NCBI GenBank assembly: GCA_014879835.1
Contig: JACSRJ010000235.1
Coordinates: 1-33,068, forward strand
DNA length: 33,068 nt
Direction: 5' to 3'
DNA from: Anaerolinea sp.
GTDB lineage: Bacteria; Chloroflexota; Anaerolineae; Aggregatilineales; UBA2796
Shown: piece after piece, positions 8,268 to 17,058 of the stretch
How positions within the stretch are numbered: the stretch's first letter is position 1
Layout: every line of letters starts with the position of its first letter
Made by a program: the position numbers and the translations under genes
Notes under the pieces: model-generated
Told to the model about the DNA's origin: nothing
Databases searched by the model: none
What the model saw: the letters and a program-made list of their open reading frames with translations, nothing else

Positions 8268-10151
8268 ATGACCGCATCAAACTATGTGACGAGTTCTGAC
8301 CCTAAAAACCACGATCTAGCCTATGATATTCAGCCTGATCTTGATGATCAGGCGCAGGCATATTTTAAGTGGGTATTAGGCTTCACCGTTGGGGTGGCAG
8401 GGGTAATGTTTGGCTTCTTTGCCGTCTCCAACAACTTACTTCCGGTGCCGTGGCTCTGGTTAGGGTTATTCATTGGTCTCAGTTTTTTTGCCTACCAACG
8501 AAAAAGATTGAATGTGTCAATCGATCTCTATTTTGTAGCGATCATTGGTGTCTTCACTTTTTTGCTGGCCGAATATGGGCCCACCCCCACCCAAATCACC
8601 CTCCTGATGATCCCAATCATCGTGGCCTCACTGGTCGCAAAAAAGCGCCTTCGTCTGGTCACGGCTGCGGTGGTAATCCTTGAAGTACTGGTGGTTTCGA
8701 GCAAGTTAAATGGTTTTTTTGCGGCCTTGCCGAGTGTGATCGTACCGATCACCATCAATATACTGCTTGTTTTTGTGAGCCAATTCCGGGAAGCGGATAT
8801 TCTTGACACCGTTTATTGGGCGACCGATATTCAGAAAAAAGACCGCCGCCGTGCCGAATCTTTTTACCAGCAGCGCGAGGAACTGAATGCTGCGCTGCTT
8901 CAACTAGCCCATACTCACTCCAAACTTGAGACGATCAATGCGCAACTTGCGCAAACCAACATCGACTTAGCTGCTGCACGAGAAAAAGCGGATCGGGTTA
9001 GTCAGGCGAAGTCCGTATTTCTCTCCAACATGAGCCATGAATTGAGAACACCGTTGAATGTGATCATCGGCTACTCAAGCTCCATGCTCCGAATGCCTCA
9101 GATGTTTCAACATGTACCCATGCCTGAAATCTACAAACCTTTTATACAGTTAATCGAAGACAATGGGCATTATCTGGTAGGGCTGATCAATGACGTCCTT
9201 GACCTGAGCAAGATCGAGGCCGGCAAACTGGAACTTCACCCCACCAACTTAGAACTGCCAGAACTGCTGCGAGGGATCATCTCAACTTCAATTGGCTTGA
9301 TCAAAGACAAGCCCCTCACCATTCGTCCAGACTTCCCCGACGATCTGCCTTCTGTATGGGCTGATCCGATGCGAGTGCGTCAAGTCCTGCTCAATTTGAT
9401 GTCCAATGCGATCAAGTTCACCCATACCGGCAGCATTACCCTCAGTGCCCAACGGGTCGGTGATATGGTCTCGATTTCGGTCATTGACACTGGGATCGGC
9501 ATTGCTGAAAGCGCCCAACGGGCTATTTTTGACCGTTTTCAGCAGGCCGCTCAAAACATCGAAGTGCAGTATGGGGGCACTGGCTTAGGATTGGACATCA
9601 GCAAACAACTGAGCCTGATGCACGGTGGTGACCTGACCGTAAGCAGTGTCGTCGGCCAAGGCAGCACCTTCACCCTTACCCTGCCCCTTGCGGCATATGT
9701 TCAACCCGAACTTGAGCACACCCCTGATGGTGAACTGGCCGCTGCTGATCTGGCACTAGAGGGAAGCATCCCAGTGTCTGATAGAAATTGTTTTGTATTG
9801 GTGGCAGAAGATGAAGTAAACTCACGCGAGTTTATTAAACAAACGCTGGAGAACAACGGATACCGAACCATCCATACCCATGATGGGCAGGAAGCGGTTG
9901 AATTCGCCGCTGGATTCCTACCAGACTTGATCATCCTTGATGCGCACTTGCCCACTTTAAGCGGGTGGAAAGCGCTCAAGGTACTTAAAGATCAACCTGA
10001 GACAGCGCACATACCGGTGATCATATACGCTGCTGAAGAACACTCCGATATGGCCGCTACTTTAGGGGCCGCCTTGTTCATCCAAAAACCAACCACTGCT
10101 GAACTTCTACTTGAGCGTGTAGAGCAGATTACAGTCAAGGCAGAATCATAG
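8268..10151 (+). CDS. Membrane hybrid histidine kinase with C-terminal receiver
   Basis: The 627-residue protein starts with about five to six hydrophobic segments between residues 34 and 172, without a recognisable extracytoplasmic sensor domain. A coiled coil follows (about 185-245), then HisKA with the phosphorylated His H257 in MSHELRTPLN, the ATPase domain with N box LMSNAIKF (N380), DTGIGI and GGTGLGL, and a C-terminal receiver with phosphoacceptor D558 (LIILDAHLP) and K607. The protein autophosphorylates and can pass phosphate to its own receiver. There is no Hpt domain. Two receiver-only genes follow at short spacing in the same direction, suggesting one operon and a phosphorelay. The signal may be membrane state or a small hydrophobic molecule; this is only a guess. 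Confidence 0.9.
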   Translation: MTASNYVTSSDPKNHDLAYDIQPDLDDQAQAYFKWVLGFTVGVAGVMFGFFAVSNNLLPVPWLWLGLFIGLSFFAYQRKRLNVSIDLYFVAIIGVFTFLLAEYGPTPTQITLLMIPIIVASLVAKKRLRLVTAAVVILEVLVVSSKLNGFFAALPSVIVPITINILLVFVSQFREADILDTVYWATDIQKKDRRRAESFYQQREELNAALLQLAHTHSKLETINAQLAQTNIDLAAAREKADRVSQAKSVFLSNMSHELRTPLNVIIGYSSSMLRMPQMFQHVPMPEIYKPFIQLIEDNGHYLVGLINDVLDLSKIEAGKLELHPTNLELPELLRGIISTSIGLIKDKPLTIRPDFPDDLPSVWADPMRVRQVLLNLMSNAIKFTHTGSITLSAQRVGDMVSISVIDTGIGIAESAQRAIFDRFQQAAQNIEVQYGGTGLGLDISKQLSLMHGGDLTVSSVVGQGSTFTLTLPLAAYVQPELEHTPDGELAAADLALEGSIPVSDRNCFVLVAEDEVNSREFIKQTLENNGYRTIHTHDGQEAVEFAAGFLPDLIILDAHLPTLSGWKALKVLKDQPETAHIPVIIYAAEEHSDMAATLGAALFIQKPTTAELLLERVEQITVKAES

Positions 10152-10159
10152 GAACACCC

Positions 10160-10516
10160 ATGAACATTTTATATATTGAAGATGAACCTGATGTTGTCAC
10201 CCTTGTCTCGATGTACGTCAACTCGGCCGGGCATTCCCTGACCGTGGTCAAGGATACCGATGAGGCCAGAAGGAAGTTTGCCTTTCAGCCCGATCTAGTG
10301 CTGGTGGATGTTCGTTTGCGCCATCGGAACGAGGGCCGGGATTTTGTCCGAGAGCTGCGGGCACAAGGTTATGAAGGGGTAGTGGTGGCCGTCACCGCCA
10401 TGTCCTCGCCGCAAGATGTTGAGGCGAACTATGAGGCCGGATTTACCGAGGTGTTGTTAAAACCGTTTACGATTGACCAGTTAGCAGATGTTGTTGCACG
10501 TTACACACCGGCCTGA
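10160..10516 (+). CDS. Receiver-only response regulator
   Basis: This is a 118-residue CheY-like receiver without an output domain. The acidic residues are E7 and D8 (YIEDEPD), the phosphoacceptor is D50 (LVLVDVRL), T79 is the switch residue and K101 (LLKPF) the conserved Lys. It starts 8 bases after the hybrid kinase stop, with AGGAA overlapping that stop, so the two are almost certainly co-transcribed. It probably receives phosphate from the kinase or its receiver and acts through protein contact. The partner is not identifiable from the window. Confidence 0.9.
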   Translation: MNILYIEDEPDVVTLVSMYVNSAGHSLTVVKDTDEARRKFAFQPDLVLVDVRLRHRNEGRDFVRELRAQGYEGVVVAVTAMSSPQDVEANYEAGFTEVLLKPFTIDQLADVVARYTPA

Positions 10517-10567
10517 AGGTGAACCTACCGTGAAACCAATACTTAACACCGATTAGGGAGCAGGTCT

Positions 10568-10990
10568 ATGTCGCACATTCTTTTGGTCGAAGACAATCAA
10601 GGACAGGCGGATATGATCATTCATGTCCTTAGTGCATCAGGATATGAAGTCAAACACGCTTTACGAGGTCTGGATGGGGCAAAAATGGCACGCACAGATC
10701 GCCCCGACTTGATCTTGATGGACTTTAACCTCCCCGATATTGACGGACGCACGCTTGCGATGCTGCTCAAAAAACAGCTAGGCGATGCAGATGCTCCACC
10801 TATTGTGGCTTGTACTGCACGGGTAAGCGCCAACGAAAAACATATCGCTAAACATTTTGGATGCGCTGATTTTTTAGGAAAACCATTTACACCTGAAGAA
10901 CTGCTCACGGTGGTGGGTCGATTTATACCGCTCCCCGGTGATTTTAAGACGGAACGGAAAAATGGTGATGTAGGACAGAACGCTCGTTAG
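10568..10990 (+). CDS. Receiver-only response regulator with a charged tail
   Basis: This 140-residue receiver has E8-D9, phosphoacceptor D52 (LILMDFNLPD), T83 and K105 (FLGKPF). After the domain ends near residue 120 there is a short polar tail ending in QNAR, with no DNA-binding motif. It lies 51 bases after the previous receiver and has a GGGAGCAGG ribosome binding region before ATG 10568, so it is likely the third gene of the kinase operon. Two different receiver-only partners next to one hybrid kinase suggest a branched or competing phosphate flow. Confidence 0.9.
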   Translation: MSHILLVEDNQGQADMIIHVLSASGYEVKHALRGLDGAKMARTDRPDLILMDFNLPDIDGRTLAMLLKKQLGDADAPPIVACTARVSANEKHIAKHFGCADFLGKPFTPEELLTVVGRFIPLPGDFKTERKNGDVGQNAR

Positions 10991-11280
10991 GATTTGCCTG
11001 AGAAGCCACTTGAAAGCTCACCCTTTGATGATCGACCTCATCCCCCCTCGCCCCCCTTCTCCCACGCGAAGCATGGGAAAGGGGGGAATCGAGACTCGGA
11101 GGGGTAAACCCCTTAATCTCCCCGCGAATAGCTCAAGTTTCAGGGAAAATGCTTTAGACTCTATGAGAACATCCCCGCAGACCCTCGATCAGAGCCTTTG
11201 AGCGGACTATCCCCAAATATCCCGATTCCCCCTTTATTCTTGTACAGGAGGAGGTGCCAGCGGCTTGAGGCTTCGGGGGC
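10991..11280. other. Convergent intergenic region with two GC-rich hairpins
   Basis: About 290 bases with no convincing gene lie between convergent stops. The main feature is an imperfect stem at 11051-11086: CCCCCC...CCC...GC closing on GC...GGG...GGGGGG with a GAA loop. A small hairpin GGGGT-AA-ACCCC is at 11101-11112. Both could end transcription or protect RNA 3' ends. The short frames across the region are rich in Pro and Ser and have no family character. Confidence 0.6.
11051..11086. terminator. GC-rich hairpin, probable bidirectional terminator
   Basis: The left arm (11051-11067) and right arm (11071-11086) pair through runs of C and G, with one small mismatch region and a GAA loop. 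It follows the receiver stop at 10990 and precedes, in the other direction, the permease stop at 11281. There is no T-tract. Confidence 0.5.
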
Positions 11281-13737
11281 TTATTCCACCACCCGAAGCA
11301 TGGCAGGAATATTGGTTCGGGCGATTTTGCGGACGCTGAAGATCGGGGTAAGTGCCACTACACCTATCCCAACTACTGCCGCTAGAATCACCGTGGAAGG
11401 GCGAATTGCGAGGCTGATACCAAACTCTGCCATCATCTCGTCCAGAGAATACTCCAAGAACCAGAGCAGGATCAGGATTCCCGTCACCGTGCCAATCAGG
11501 GTACCCAATATCCCCACGATCAGGTTTTCGCTAATCCCGACCCGTAGGATGGTACGCTGACGGATTCCAAAGGCAAGCATGGTCGCGGTCTCGCGGGAAC
11601 GCTCATCGGTGTTGATACTGGTAGAGTTGTAGGCGATCAGGAACGCCAGAAGTGTGCAGGCCGCCCCAATGACATAAAAGAACATGATGAACATGCCAAT
11701 CAACTCATCAAAGATGTTGATCAGGTCGGAGACGGGTTGAATAGAGGCGATCCCACCCTGCCCAAACAAAGCACGTTTGACATCGGTTTGAGTGTAATCA
11801 GGGGTTGGGATTACCTGTACCATGTTCGCCATACCCTCCAAACCCATCAATGGTGCTTGGGCATAGTCCATATAGGTCAGGATACGCAAGGGCAGGGTAT
11901 GAATGCCAACCACTTGTACCGAGGTCTCTACCCAAGCGTAGGAAAACAGTCCCTCACGGCGGGGATGCCTGAGGGTGATGTGATCTCCTTGGCGCACCCC
12001 TAGATCATGGGCTGCTTTTTCGGCGATGATCACGCCGGGTTGCTCAGACACTGTGAGCGGCGCCCGAAGAGGCAGACTCCAAACCGCGCTGTCCTGTACC
12101 CGAACCAGATCAAGCAGAGTCTCAACAGATTCGCTGCCGTTCATCAGATAACCACCCAACCGAAGTCCCGGTTCTCCTGCCGCGACTGTTGAGGAATCCA
12201 GCACCCCTTTCACTGGGACAGATTCCATCGGGTAAAAAAAGTTCAAGGCTACAAACATACGATCTGGGTTTCCATTGAGGAAATCAGTCCGGGCTTTATC
12301 CAGTGCCCCAGAGAAGGTATCCAACATCCCCATGGTGAACACCAGCAATGAGATCGCCATGGCAACCCCCATCAAAGTGAGGAGGGTACGGCGTGGGGCA
12401 CGCAGCAGGTTGCGCAGGGGCATTTGAGTCACACTCTTGCCCGGTAAAGGGATTCGAGCCAATGCCGCGATCCAACGCCCACTCCTCGAAACGTGATGCG
12501 TGGTGCGGATGGCGTCAATGGGGGTGACTCGTACCGCTCGCCATACTGGGTATAGGGTCGCTGCAAAGGGCAGGATCACACCCAGCAGTGCGGCCTCAAC
12601 AAAAATCCGTCCTTGGAAGGGGGTTTCAAAGACCGGAAGGGCGATAAAATCACGCATGATTGCCCCAAAGCCGATGCTCAGAAGAATCCCAATCCCGACT
12701 CCAAAAAGAACCCCTAACACCGCGATCTGGGCTGCCACCAACAGCGGACGGATCATGATCAGACGCGAAGGAATACCCAACGCCATGTTGATCCCGATCT
12801 CGCGGCGCTGTGATTCGACCATACGACTGGCAAGATTAAATGCCCCGAAGGTCGCGCCTGCCAAAAACAGGTAGGCGATGAGTTTCCAAAAGCGGTCATC
12901 GTTATCAGCATCTTCATGAAGCATGATATAGGCTTTATCCGCTTCAGGGGTCATTATCGCATAACCCACACCCCGAAACTGTCCCAAGGCTGTCCGAATC
13001 TCCGCCTGAACTTGATCTCGATCCGCATCCGGGCTGAGTTTGATCACCAGATCATTGATCATCCCTTCTCGATCTGCTAGTTTTTGAGCGGTTTCCAAGG
13101 ACACAAAAACCACTGCATAGTTGGACTGTGCCATCATCCCGCCTTCTTCGGTAAAAACCATGAAGTATTCGGGGATGAGGCCAGTGCCCACGTAATCAAG
13201 CGATTGTCCGCTGCCGAGGGTGATCTTGCCCTCCGCAGGCAGCCTATAATAGTCGGCAAAGTGGTGTTCGATCACCCCCACTGCCAGCCCCTGATCACCC
13301 TTGTTTAAGGTGCGCCCTTGATGGGCAAACAGTCGATTCAGATGGGGGCCATCATCGGCAACATCCACCCCCACAATCTGCCCAGCCACGAGGATGGATT
13401 GATCAGCAGTGGAAGCATCAATCAGCGCCGGACTGATCAGCCTGCCCTCAACTGTGCTTATCCAATCAGGGTGATCGATGGTGTGCAGAGCCTTGATCAC
13501 CTCTGTCTGGGGCAGATAGCTCCCGGTAGTGAACTTGATCCGCAGATCGTATAGGTTTAGGAAGGCATAACTGGCGTCATTGGCGGCCTTGCGCCAAGGG
13601 GTGCTGCTGCCTAACCCCGCATAAACACCCGTGCCTAGGGCAATAATCAAAGCAATAGCGGTTACTTGCAGCCAGCGTGCGCGCAGATCGCGCCATGACC
13701 ACCGCAGCCACAGCATCAGGGACGCAGAATGCATCAT
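11281..13737 (-). CDS. ABC transporter permease with two FtsX domains (MacB/LolCE-type superfamily)
   Basis: The 818-residue inner-membrane protein has an N-terminal membrane anchor (about 22-42), a large extracytoplasmic MacB-like domain, then a block of membrane segments (about 285-400, FtsX domain 1). A second anchor near 455-480 precedes another extracytoplasmic domain and a final block of three segments (about 690-805, FtsX domain 2). Such permeases move lipoproteins, peptides or antibiotics out of the membrane mechanically rather than through a channel. The start MMHSASL has AAAGGA just upstream. It begins 10 bases after the ATPase gene stop and forms its transport partner. No periplasmic adaptor gene is in the window, so the cargo is unknown. 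Confidence 0.88.
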   Translation of the reverse strand: MMHSASLMLWLRWSWRDLRARWLQVTAIALIIALGTGVYAGLGSSTPWRKAANDASYAFLNLYDLRIKFTTGSYLPQTEVIKALHTIDHPDWISTVEGRLISPALIDASTADQSILVAGQIVGVDVADDGPHLNRLFAHQGRTLNKGDQGLAVGVIEHHFADYYRLPAEGKITLGSGQSLDYVGTGLIPEYFMVFTEEGGMMAQSNYAVVFVSLETAQKLADREGMINDLVIKLSPDADRDQVQAEIRTALGQFRGVGYAIMTPEADKAYIMLHEDADNDDRFWKLIAYLFLAGATFGAFNLASRMVESQRREIGINMALGIPSRLIMIRPLLVAAQIAVLGVLFGVGIGILLSIGFGAIMRDFIALPVFETPFQGRIFVEAALLGVILPFAATLYPVWRAVRVTPIDAIRTTHHVSRSGRWIAALARIPLPGKSVTQMPLRNLLRAPRRTLLTLMGVAMAISLLVFTMGMLDTFSGALDKARTDFLNGNPDRMFVALNFFYPMESVPVKGVLDSSTVAAGEPGLRLGGYLMNGSESVETLLDLVRVQDSAVWSLPLRAPLTVSEQPGVIIAEKAAHDLGVRQGDHITLRHPRREGLFSYAWVETSVQVVGIHTLPLRILTYMDYAQAPLMGLEGMANMVQVIPTPDYTQTDVKRALFGQGGIASIQPVSDLINIFDELIGMFIMFFYVIGAACTLLAFLIAYNSTSINTDERSRETATMLAFGIRQRTILRVGISENLIVGILGTLIGTVTGILILLWFLEYSLDEMMAEFGISLAIRPSTVILAAVVGIGVVALTPIFSVRKIARTNIPAMLRVVE

Positions 13738-13747
13738 GACTTTCCTT

Positions 13748-14452
13748 TCACCAGCTCAATTCCGCAACAGTTGCTTTTTGTCCTTCAGGGATACCATCCG
13801 CTACGATCCGTCCGCTGGAAAGTTCAATGACCCGATCCGCGACCCGGGCGATCTCGCGGTTATGGGTTACCACCAGCACCGATTTCCCCCTATGAGATTG
13901 TTCATGAAGCAGTTCAAGGATTTGAATCCCGGTTCGGAAATCCAGTTCACCGGTGGGTTCATCTGCTAGGAGGATGGGATTCCCGGTACCAAGAGCGCGG
14001 GCAATGGCTACTCGCTGCTGCTCTCCCCCAGAGAGTTGATGAGGAAAGTGATCCAACCGTGCACCTAATCCCACACTGTGCAGTACCTGCGCTGCCTCCT
14101 CGCGTGAATTGGGACGCCCTTCAATGTCAAGAATGAACTGCACATTTTCAAGCGCGGTGAGACTGGGAAAGAGATTGAAGGACTGAAATACGAAACTGAT
14201 GGTCTCACGCCGGAAACGGGCCAGATCAGCCCTGTTTCTGGCACTTAGTAACCGCTCATTAACCCAAATTGATCCTGAAGTGGGCATATCTAGTGCGCCG
14301 ATCAGGTTCAGCAGGGTTGTTTTGCCGCTTCCTGATGGACCCAACACGACCACAAATTCACCGACTTCAACTTCGAGTGAAACATCTTCCAGCGCGATCA
14401 CCATGACTTCACCGACCTGATAGCGTTTGGAGACACCTTCCAGACGGATCAT
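13748..14452 (-). CDS. ABC transporter ATP-binding protein (LolD/MacB-type)
   Basis: The 234-residue ATPase has Walker A GPSGSGKT (38-45), the Q-loop [18 protein letters not shown] (about 87-104), signature LSGGEQQR (140-147) and Walker [13 protein letters not shown] (160-171). The Q-loop and ADEPTGxLD pattern place it with the LolD/MacB/FtsE-like group that pairs with FtsX-type permeases, which fits the downstream gene. It is the first gene of a two-gene operon transcribed leftwards. Its upstream region contains a dense cluster of ATAGT half-sites shared with the divergent glycosyltransferase gene, so a common repressor is plausible. Confidence 0.92.
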   Translation of the reverse strand: MIRLEGVSKRYQVGEVMVIALEDVSLEVEVGEFVVVLGPSGSGKTTLLNLIGALDMPTSGSIWVNERLLSARNRADLARFRRETISFVFQSFNLFPSLTALENVQFILDIEGRPNSREEAAQVLHSVGLGARLDHFPHQLSGGEQQRVAIARALGTGNPILLADEPTGELDFRTGIQILELLHEQSHRGKSVLVVTHNREIARVADRVIELSSGRIVADGIPEGQKATVAELSW

Positions 14453-14754
14453 GCGTATTTCCCTCCTATCTTTCCAACATTTGAATAGTAGTTCTAAAAC
14501 TTACTACTATCAATAGTATGAACCACTATCATCATGGAGTCAAGGAGGATGATGCGATGGCTAGGGTAAAGACATGCGTTTTTGGGGCCCAGCAGGGACA
14601 AAGCAGGACGCACTTCTACAAAAAATGGCAACTTGTCTATCAGCGTCGGACTTTTATGCAGTCGCCCTAGATCACCAAGGTTCCTATCGGACAATGTATT
14701 GTGAAAAGGGGGATAATAAGGAGTAGTGAGGTGCATGTTTAAGGTGGAAATGTC
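14453..14754. other. Divergent intergenic region, ABC exporter versus glycosyltransferase
   Basis: About 300 bases without a credible gene. It holds the ATAGT half-site cluster near its left end. A GATAAT hexamer at 14712-14717 could be a -10 element for the glycosyltransferase, but I find no matching -35. The minus-strand frame 14494-15039 crosses it and runs into the glycosyltransferase in antisense; it has no family character. Confidence 0.5.
14485..14529. promoter_or_regulatory. Cluster of ATAGT/ACTAT half-sites, candidate operator
   Basis: ATAGTAGT (14485-14492) and ACTACTAT (14503-14510) form a perfect 8-bp inverted repeat with a 10-base spacer. The second half overlaps another palindrome, ACTAT-CA-ATAGT (14506-14517), and one more ACTAT is at 14525-14529. 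The cluster lies 33 bases upstream of the ABC ATPase start. The arrangement suits a dimeric repressor such as a GntR- or TetR-type protein, but no regulator gene is adjacent. Confidence 0.45.
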
Positions 14755-16080
14755 ATGACTATCCCAATGCGAGTCACCTTTGCTGTTCCAGCCTTTAATG
14801 CCGGGGACACCACCCGTGGTATTGAAATCGCTCGCGCCATCTGTGAGGTGGGGCAGCAGCGCGGTTTTGAGGCCGAGATCACCTTCGTTTATCCACAAAC
14901 CTCCCACACCTTTGAGGCACAAATTCGCCACGCAGGGTTCCCGACCCGTCCGGTGGACTTTAATTTGACGGATGAGGAAGTCGCTACCATCATGCACGCG
15001 GATCATACGGGTAACCAGTTTATCAGCAGTCTGGATCATGCTCGGCAGATTCTTCAGGTCTGCACAGCAGAAATTGAGTCCAGTCGCCCGGATTTAATCG
15101 TTTTTGGCTTCATGCCCATGGTGGGCATTGCCGCCCAACTGCGGCGCATTCCGACTGTCTCTTACCTGCCATTTCCTCTCTATCGTCCGTGGGTACATCG
15201 TTACTTTTTGAAGGACATTCCTGACGAACTGGCCGCTACTTTCATCGCCCATACGCCACGTTTTATAAGGCAAGGGTTCGCCCGATTCATGTCGTGGGCT
15301 GTTACCCATCAGGGGTTTTTTAGGCAGCCTTCGTTGGCCGCTGCGGGACGAGAACTAGGGTGGTCACCAGCACAACCTGATCTTTTTGCGATGTTGGATG
15401 CCAACCTCCAACTCGTCAACGATCTACCTGCCAATTACACAGGGCAGGACATCGGGCCGCACACCCGCATCGCCGGGCCTTTGTTCAGTCGCCATGTTGA
15501 TGCCCCTGTGGAGCTAGACATCTTGCGTCAGTTTGAGCCGTGTTCCGTGCCCCGCGTGTTTGTGTCGATGGGCAGCAGCGGGGAAAAGCAGTACCTCTTG
15601 GCTGCTGTGGAGGCAGTTGCCCGCATCCCATGTCGTGCAGTTGTGGTGGTGCCGGCCGGTGTTTGCAGCCTTGAGGAAGCCAAACAACCCGCAGGTGATT
15701 CCTCTCATATCTTGTTTACCGACAAGTTTGTACCTGCCCACAGCGTCAATGCCATGGCAGATTTCGCCATTATTCACGGCGGTCAAGGCACTGTTCAGAC
15801 GGCGATGTCCTCGGGCACACCGGCGGTTGGGGTAGGAATGCAGTGGGAACAATGCGCAAACCTCGATCAATTTGTTCGTCGCGGCGCAGTGATTCGCATC
15901 GCACGCAGTCAATGGCGCGCCGCATCGGTTGAACAAGCCTTGCATCAATTGATAACCTCCCCCTCATATCGAGCGGCAGCCAAGCAGTTAAAAGCAGAAT
16001 TCGACGCGCTAAACGGATGGCAGATAACTGGTGGGTTGATTTGGGATGTGCTGCATCCATCCGCACCCAATCTAACATAA
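14755..16080 (+). CDS. GT1-family (UDP-glycosyltransferase/MGT-like) glycosyltransferase
   Basis: The 441-residue protein has the two Rossmann-like halves of the GT-B fold. The N-terminal half (residues 5-240) would bind the acceptor. The C-terminal half carries VFVSMGSSG (268-275) and the nucleotide-sugar motif IIHGGQGTVQTAMSSGTP (339-356), followed by the acidic/Gln residues of MQWEQCAN. Relatives transfer sugar from UDP- or dTDP-sugars to small hydrophobic acceptors or lipids, for example macrolides, flavonoids or sterols. The start at 14755 follows a GGTGG sequence; 14767 is an alternative. It is single and divergent from an ABC exporter, a pairing that would suit modification and export of a small molecule, but this is inference. 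Confidence 0.85.
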   Translation: MTIPMRVTFAVPAFNAGDTTRGIEIARAICEVGQQRGFEAEITFVYPQTSHTFEAQIRHAGFPTRPVDFNLTDEEVATIMHADHTGNQFISSLDHARQILQVCTAEIESSRPDLIVFGFMPMVGIAAQLRRIPTVSYLPFPLYRPWVHRYFLKDIPDELAATFIAHTPRFIRQGFARFMSWAVTHQGFFRQPSLAAAGRELGWSPAQPDLFAMLDANLQLVNDLPANYTGQDIGPHTRIAGPLFSRHVDAPVELDILRQFEPCSVPRVFVSMGSSGEKQYLLAAVEAVARIPCRAVVVVPAGVCSLEEAKQPAGDSSHILFTDKFVPAHSVNAMADFAIIHGGQGTVQTAMSSGTPAVGVGMQWEQCANLDQFVRRGAVIRIARSQWRAASVEQALHQLITSPSYRAAAKQLKAEFDALNGWQITGGLIWDVLHPSAPNLT

Positions 16081-16202
16081 CGGGCGAACATTCTCTGAGC
16101 CGAGAGCAGGGTTTGGGTTTTTGTTTCAGGAATTTCTTTTCCTGCATTGCGGTTTCAGGTTATGCTTTGGGCAGATAACGCGATCATCTGAGGCATTGGC
16201 TT

Positions 16203-16973
16203 ATGGAACACCCGCACCAGCACACCAAACCAATCATTCAAGTGGAAAACATCTTCAAACGCTTTAAGACCCCTCAGGGCAACATTGTGAATGCCCTCAA
16301 GGGTGTGTCCCTGACAGTCTATCCGGGCGAAGTGATCACTGTGATCGGCCCCAGCGGCTCTGGTAAATCAACACTGCTGCGCTGTTTGAATCGTTTGGAG
16401 ACGTTTGATTCAGGGATGATTGTGGTTGATGGCATCCCCCTCGATACCGCTCATAACATTAACAAGGTGCGGGCAGAAATTGGGATGGTTTTCCAAAGCT
16501 TTAACCTGTTCCCTCACTGCACCGCATTGGAAAATGTTTGTCTGGCGCAGCGGATAGTACGTCGGCGCAACCCCCGCGAAGCAGAGCGCATCGGTTTAGA
16601 ACTGCTGGATAAAGTTGGCATCCCAGAAAAGGCACAAGTTTACCCCGGACAGCTTTCGGGGGGGCAGCAGCAGCGGGTGGCGATTGCACGAGCACTGGCT
16701 ATGAATCCCAAGATTATGCTCTTTGACGAACCCACAAGCGCCCTTGACCCTGAGATGATCAAAGAAGTGCTGGACGTGATGCTTGATCTGGCCCGTGAAG
16801 GGATGACTATGGTTGTGGTGAGCCATGAGATGGGCTTTGCCCGGGCTGCGGCTAGCCGTTCGATTTTTATGGATGGGGGCGAGATTGTGGAAGAAGGCAC
16901 CCCTGAAGTGATGTTTGAGAATCCGAAAACCGAGCGTATGAAGCTGTTCCTAAGTAAGATTCTGAAACACTGA
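16203..16973 (+). CDS. glnQ: Polar amino acid ABC transporter ATPase (GlnQ-type), without partners nearby
   Basis: The 256-residue ATPase energises uptake of amino acids such as glutamine or arginine. It has Walker A GPSGSGKS (49-56), Q-loop [18 protein letters not shown] (about 95-112), signature LSGGQQQR (151-158), Walker [14 protein letters not shown] (171-183) and the switch His in VVSHEMGFA. The last motif and overall sequence are typical of the GlnQ/HisP group. The usual neighbours, a periplasmic binding protein and a HisM/GlnP-type permease, are missing on both sides: upstream is a glycosyltransferase and downstream is gltX on the other strand. The partner genes must be elsewhere or lost. 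The exact substrate cannot be read from the ATPase. Confidence 0.85.
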   Translation: MEHPHQHTKPIIQVENIFKRFKTPQGNIVNALKGVSLTVYPGEVITVIGPSGSGKSTLLRCLNRLETFDSGMIVVDGIPLDTAHNINKVRAEIGMVFQSFNLFPHCTALENVCLAQRIVRRRNPREAERIGLELLDKVGIPEKAQVYPGQLSGGQQQRVAIARALAMNPKIMLFDEPTSALDPEMIKEVLDVMLDLAREGMTMVVVSHEMGFARAAASRSIFMDGGEIVEEGTPEVMFENPKTERMKLFLSKILKH

Positions 16974-16983
16974 TCGGAGCGTG

Positions 16984-17023
16984 CCTTGATCGCCCTTCTT
17001 CACACAAAAAAGGGCGATCAAGG
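16984..17023. terminator. 14-bp hairpin between convergent glnQ and gltX
   Basis: A perfect 14-bp stem pairs 16984-16997 (CCTTGATCGCCCTT) with 17010-17023, around a 12-base A-rich loop. It lies in the 85-base gap between convergent stops and can act on both strands. There is no long T-tract. Confidence 0.7.
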
Positions 17024-17058
17024 GTTGCACAGTGCTTCAAATTGGTTTCAGCTTGCCC

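Noticed and set aside
14494-15039. 181-codon minus-strand frame
   Set aside because: Antisense to the glycosyltransferase N-terminus and crosses the half-site cluster; no family character.
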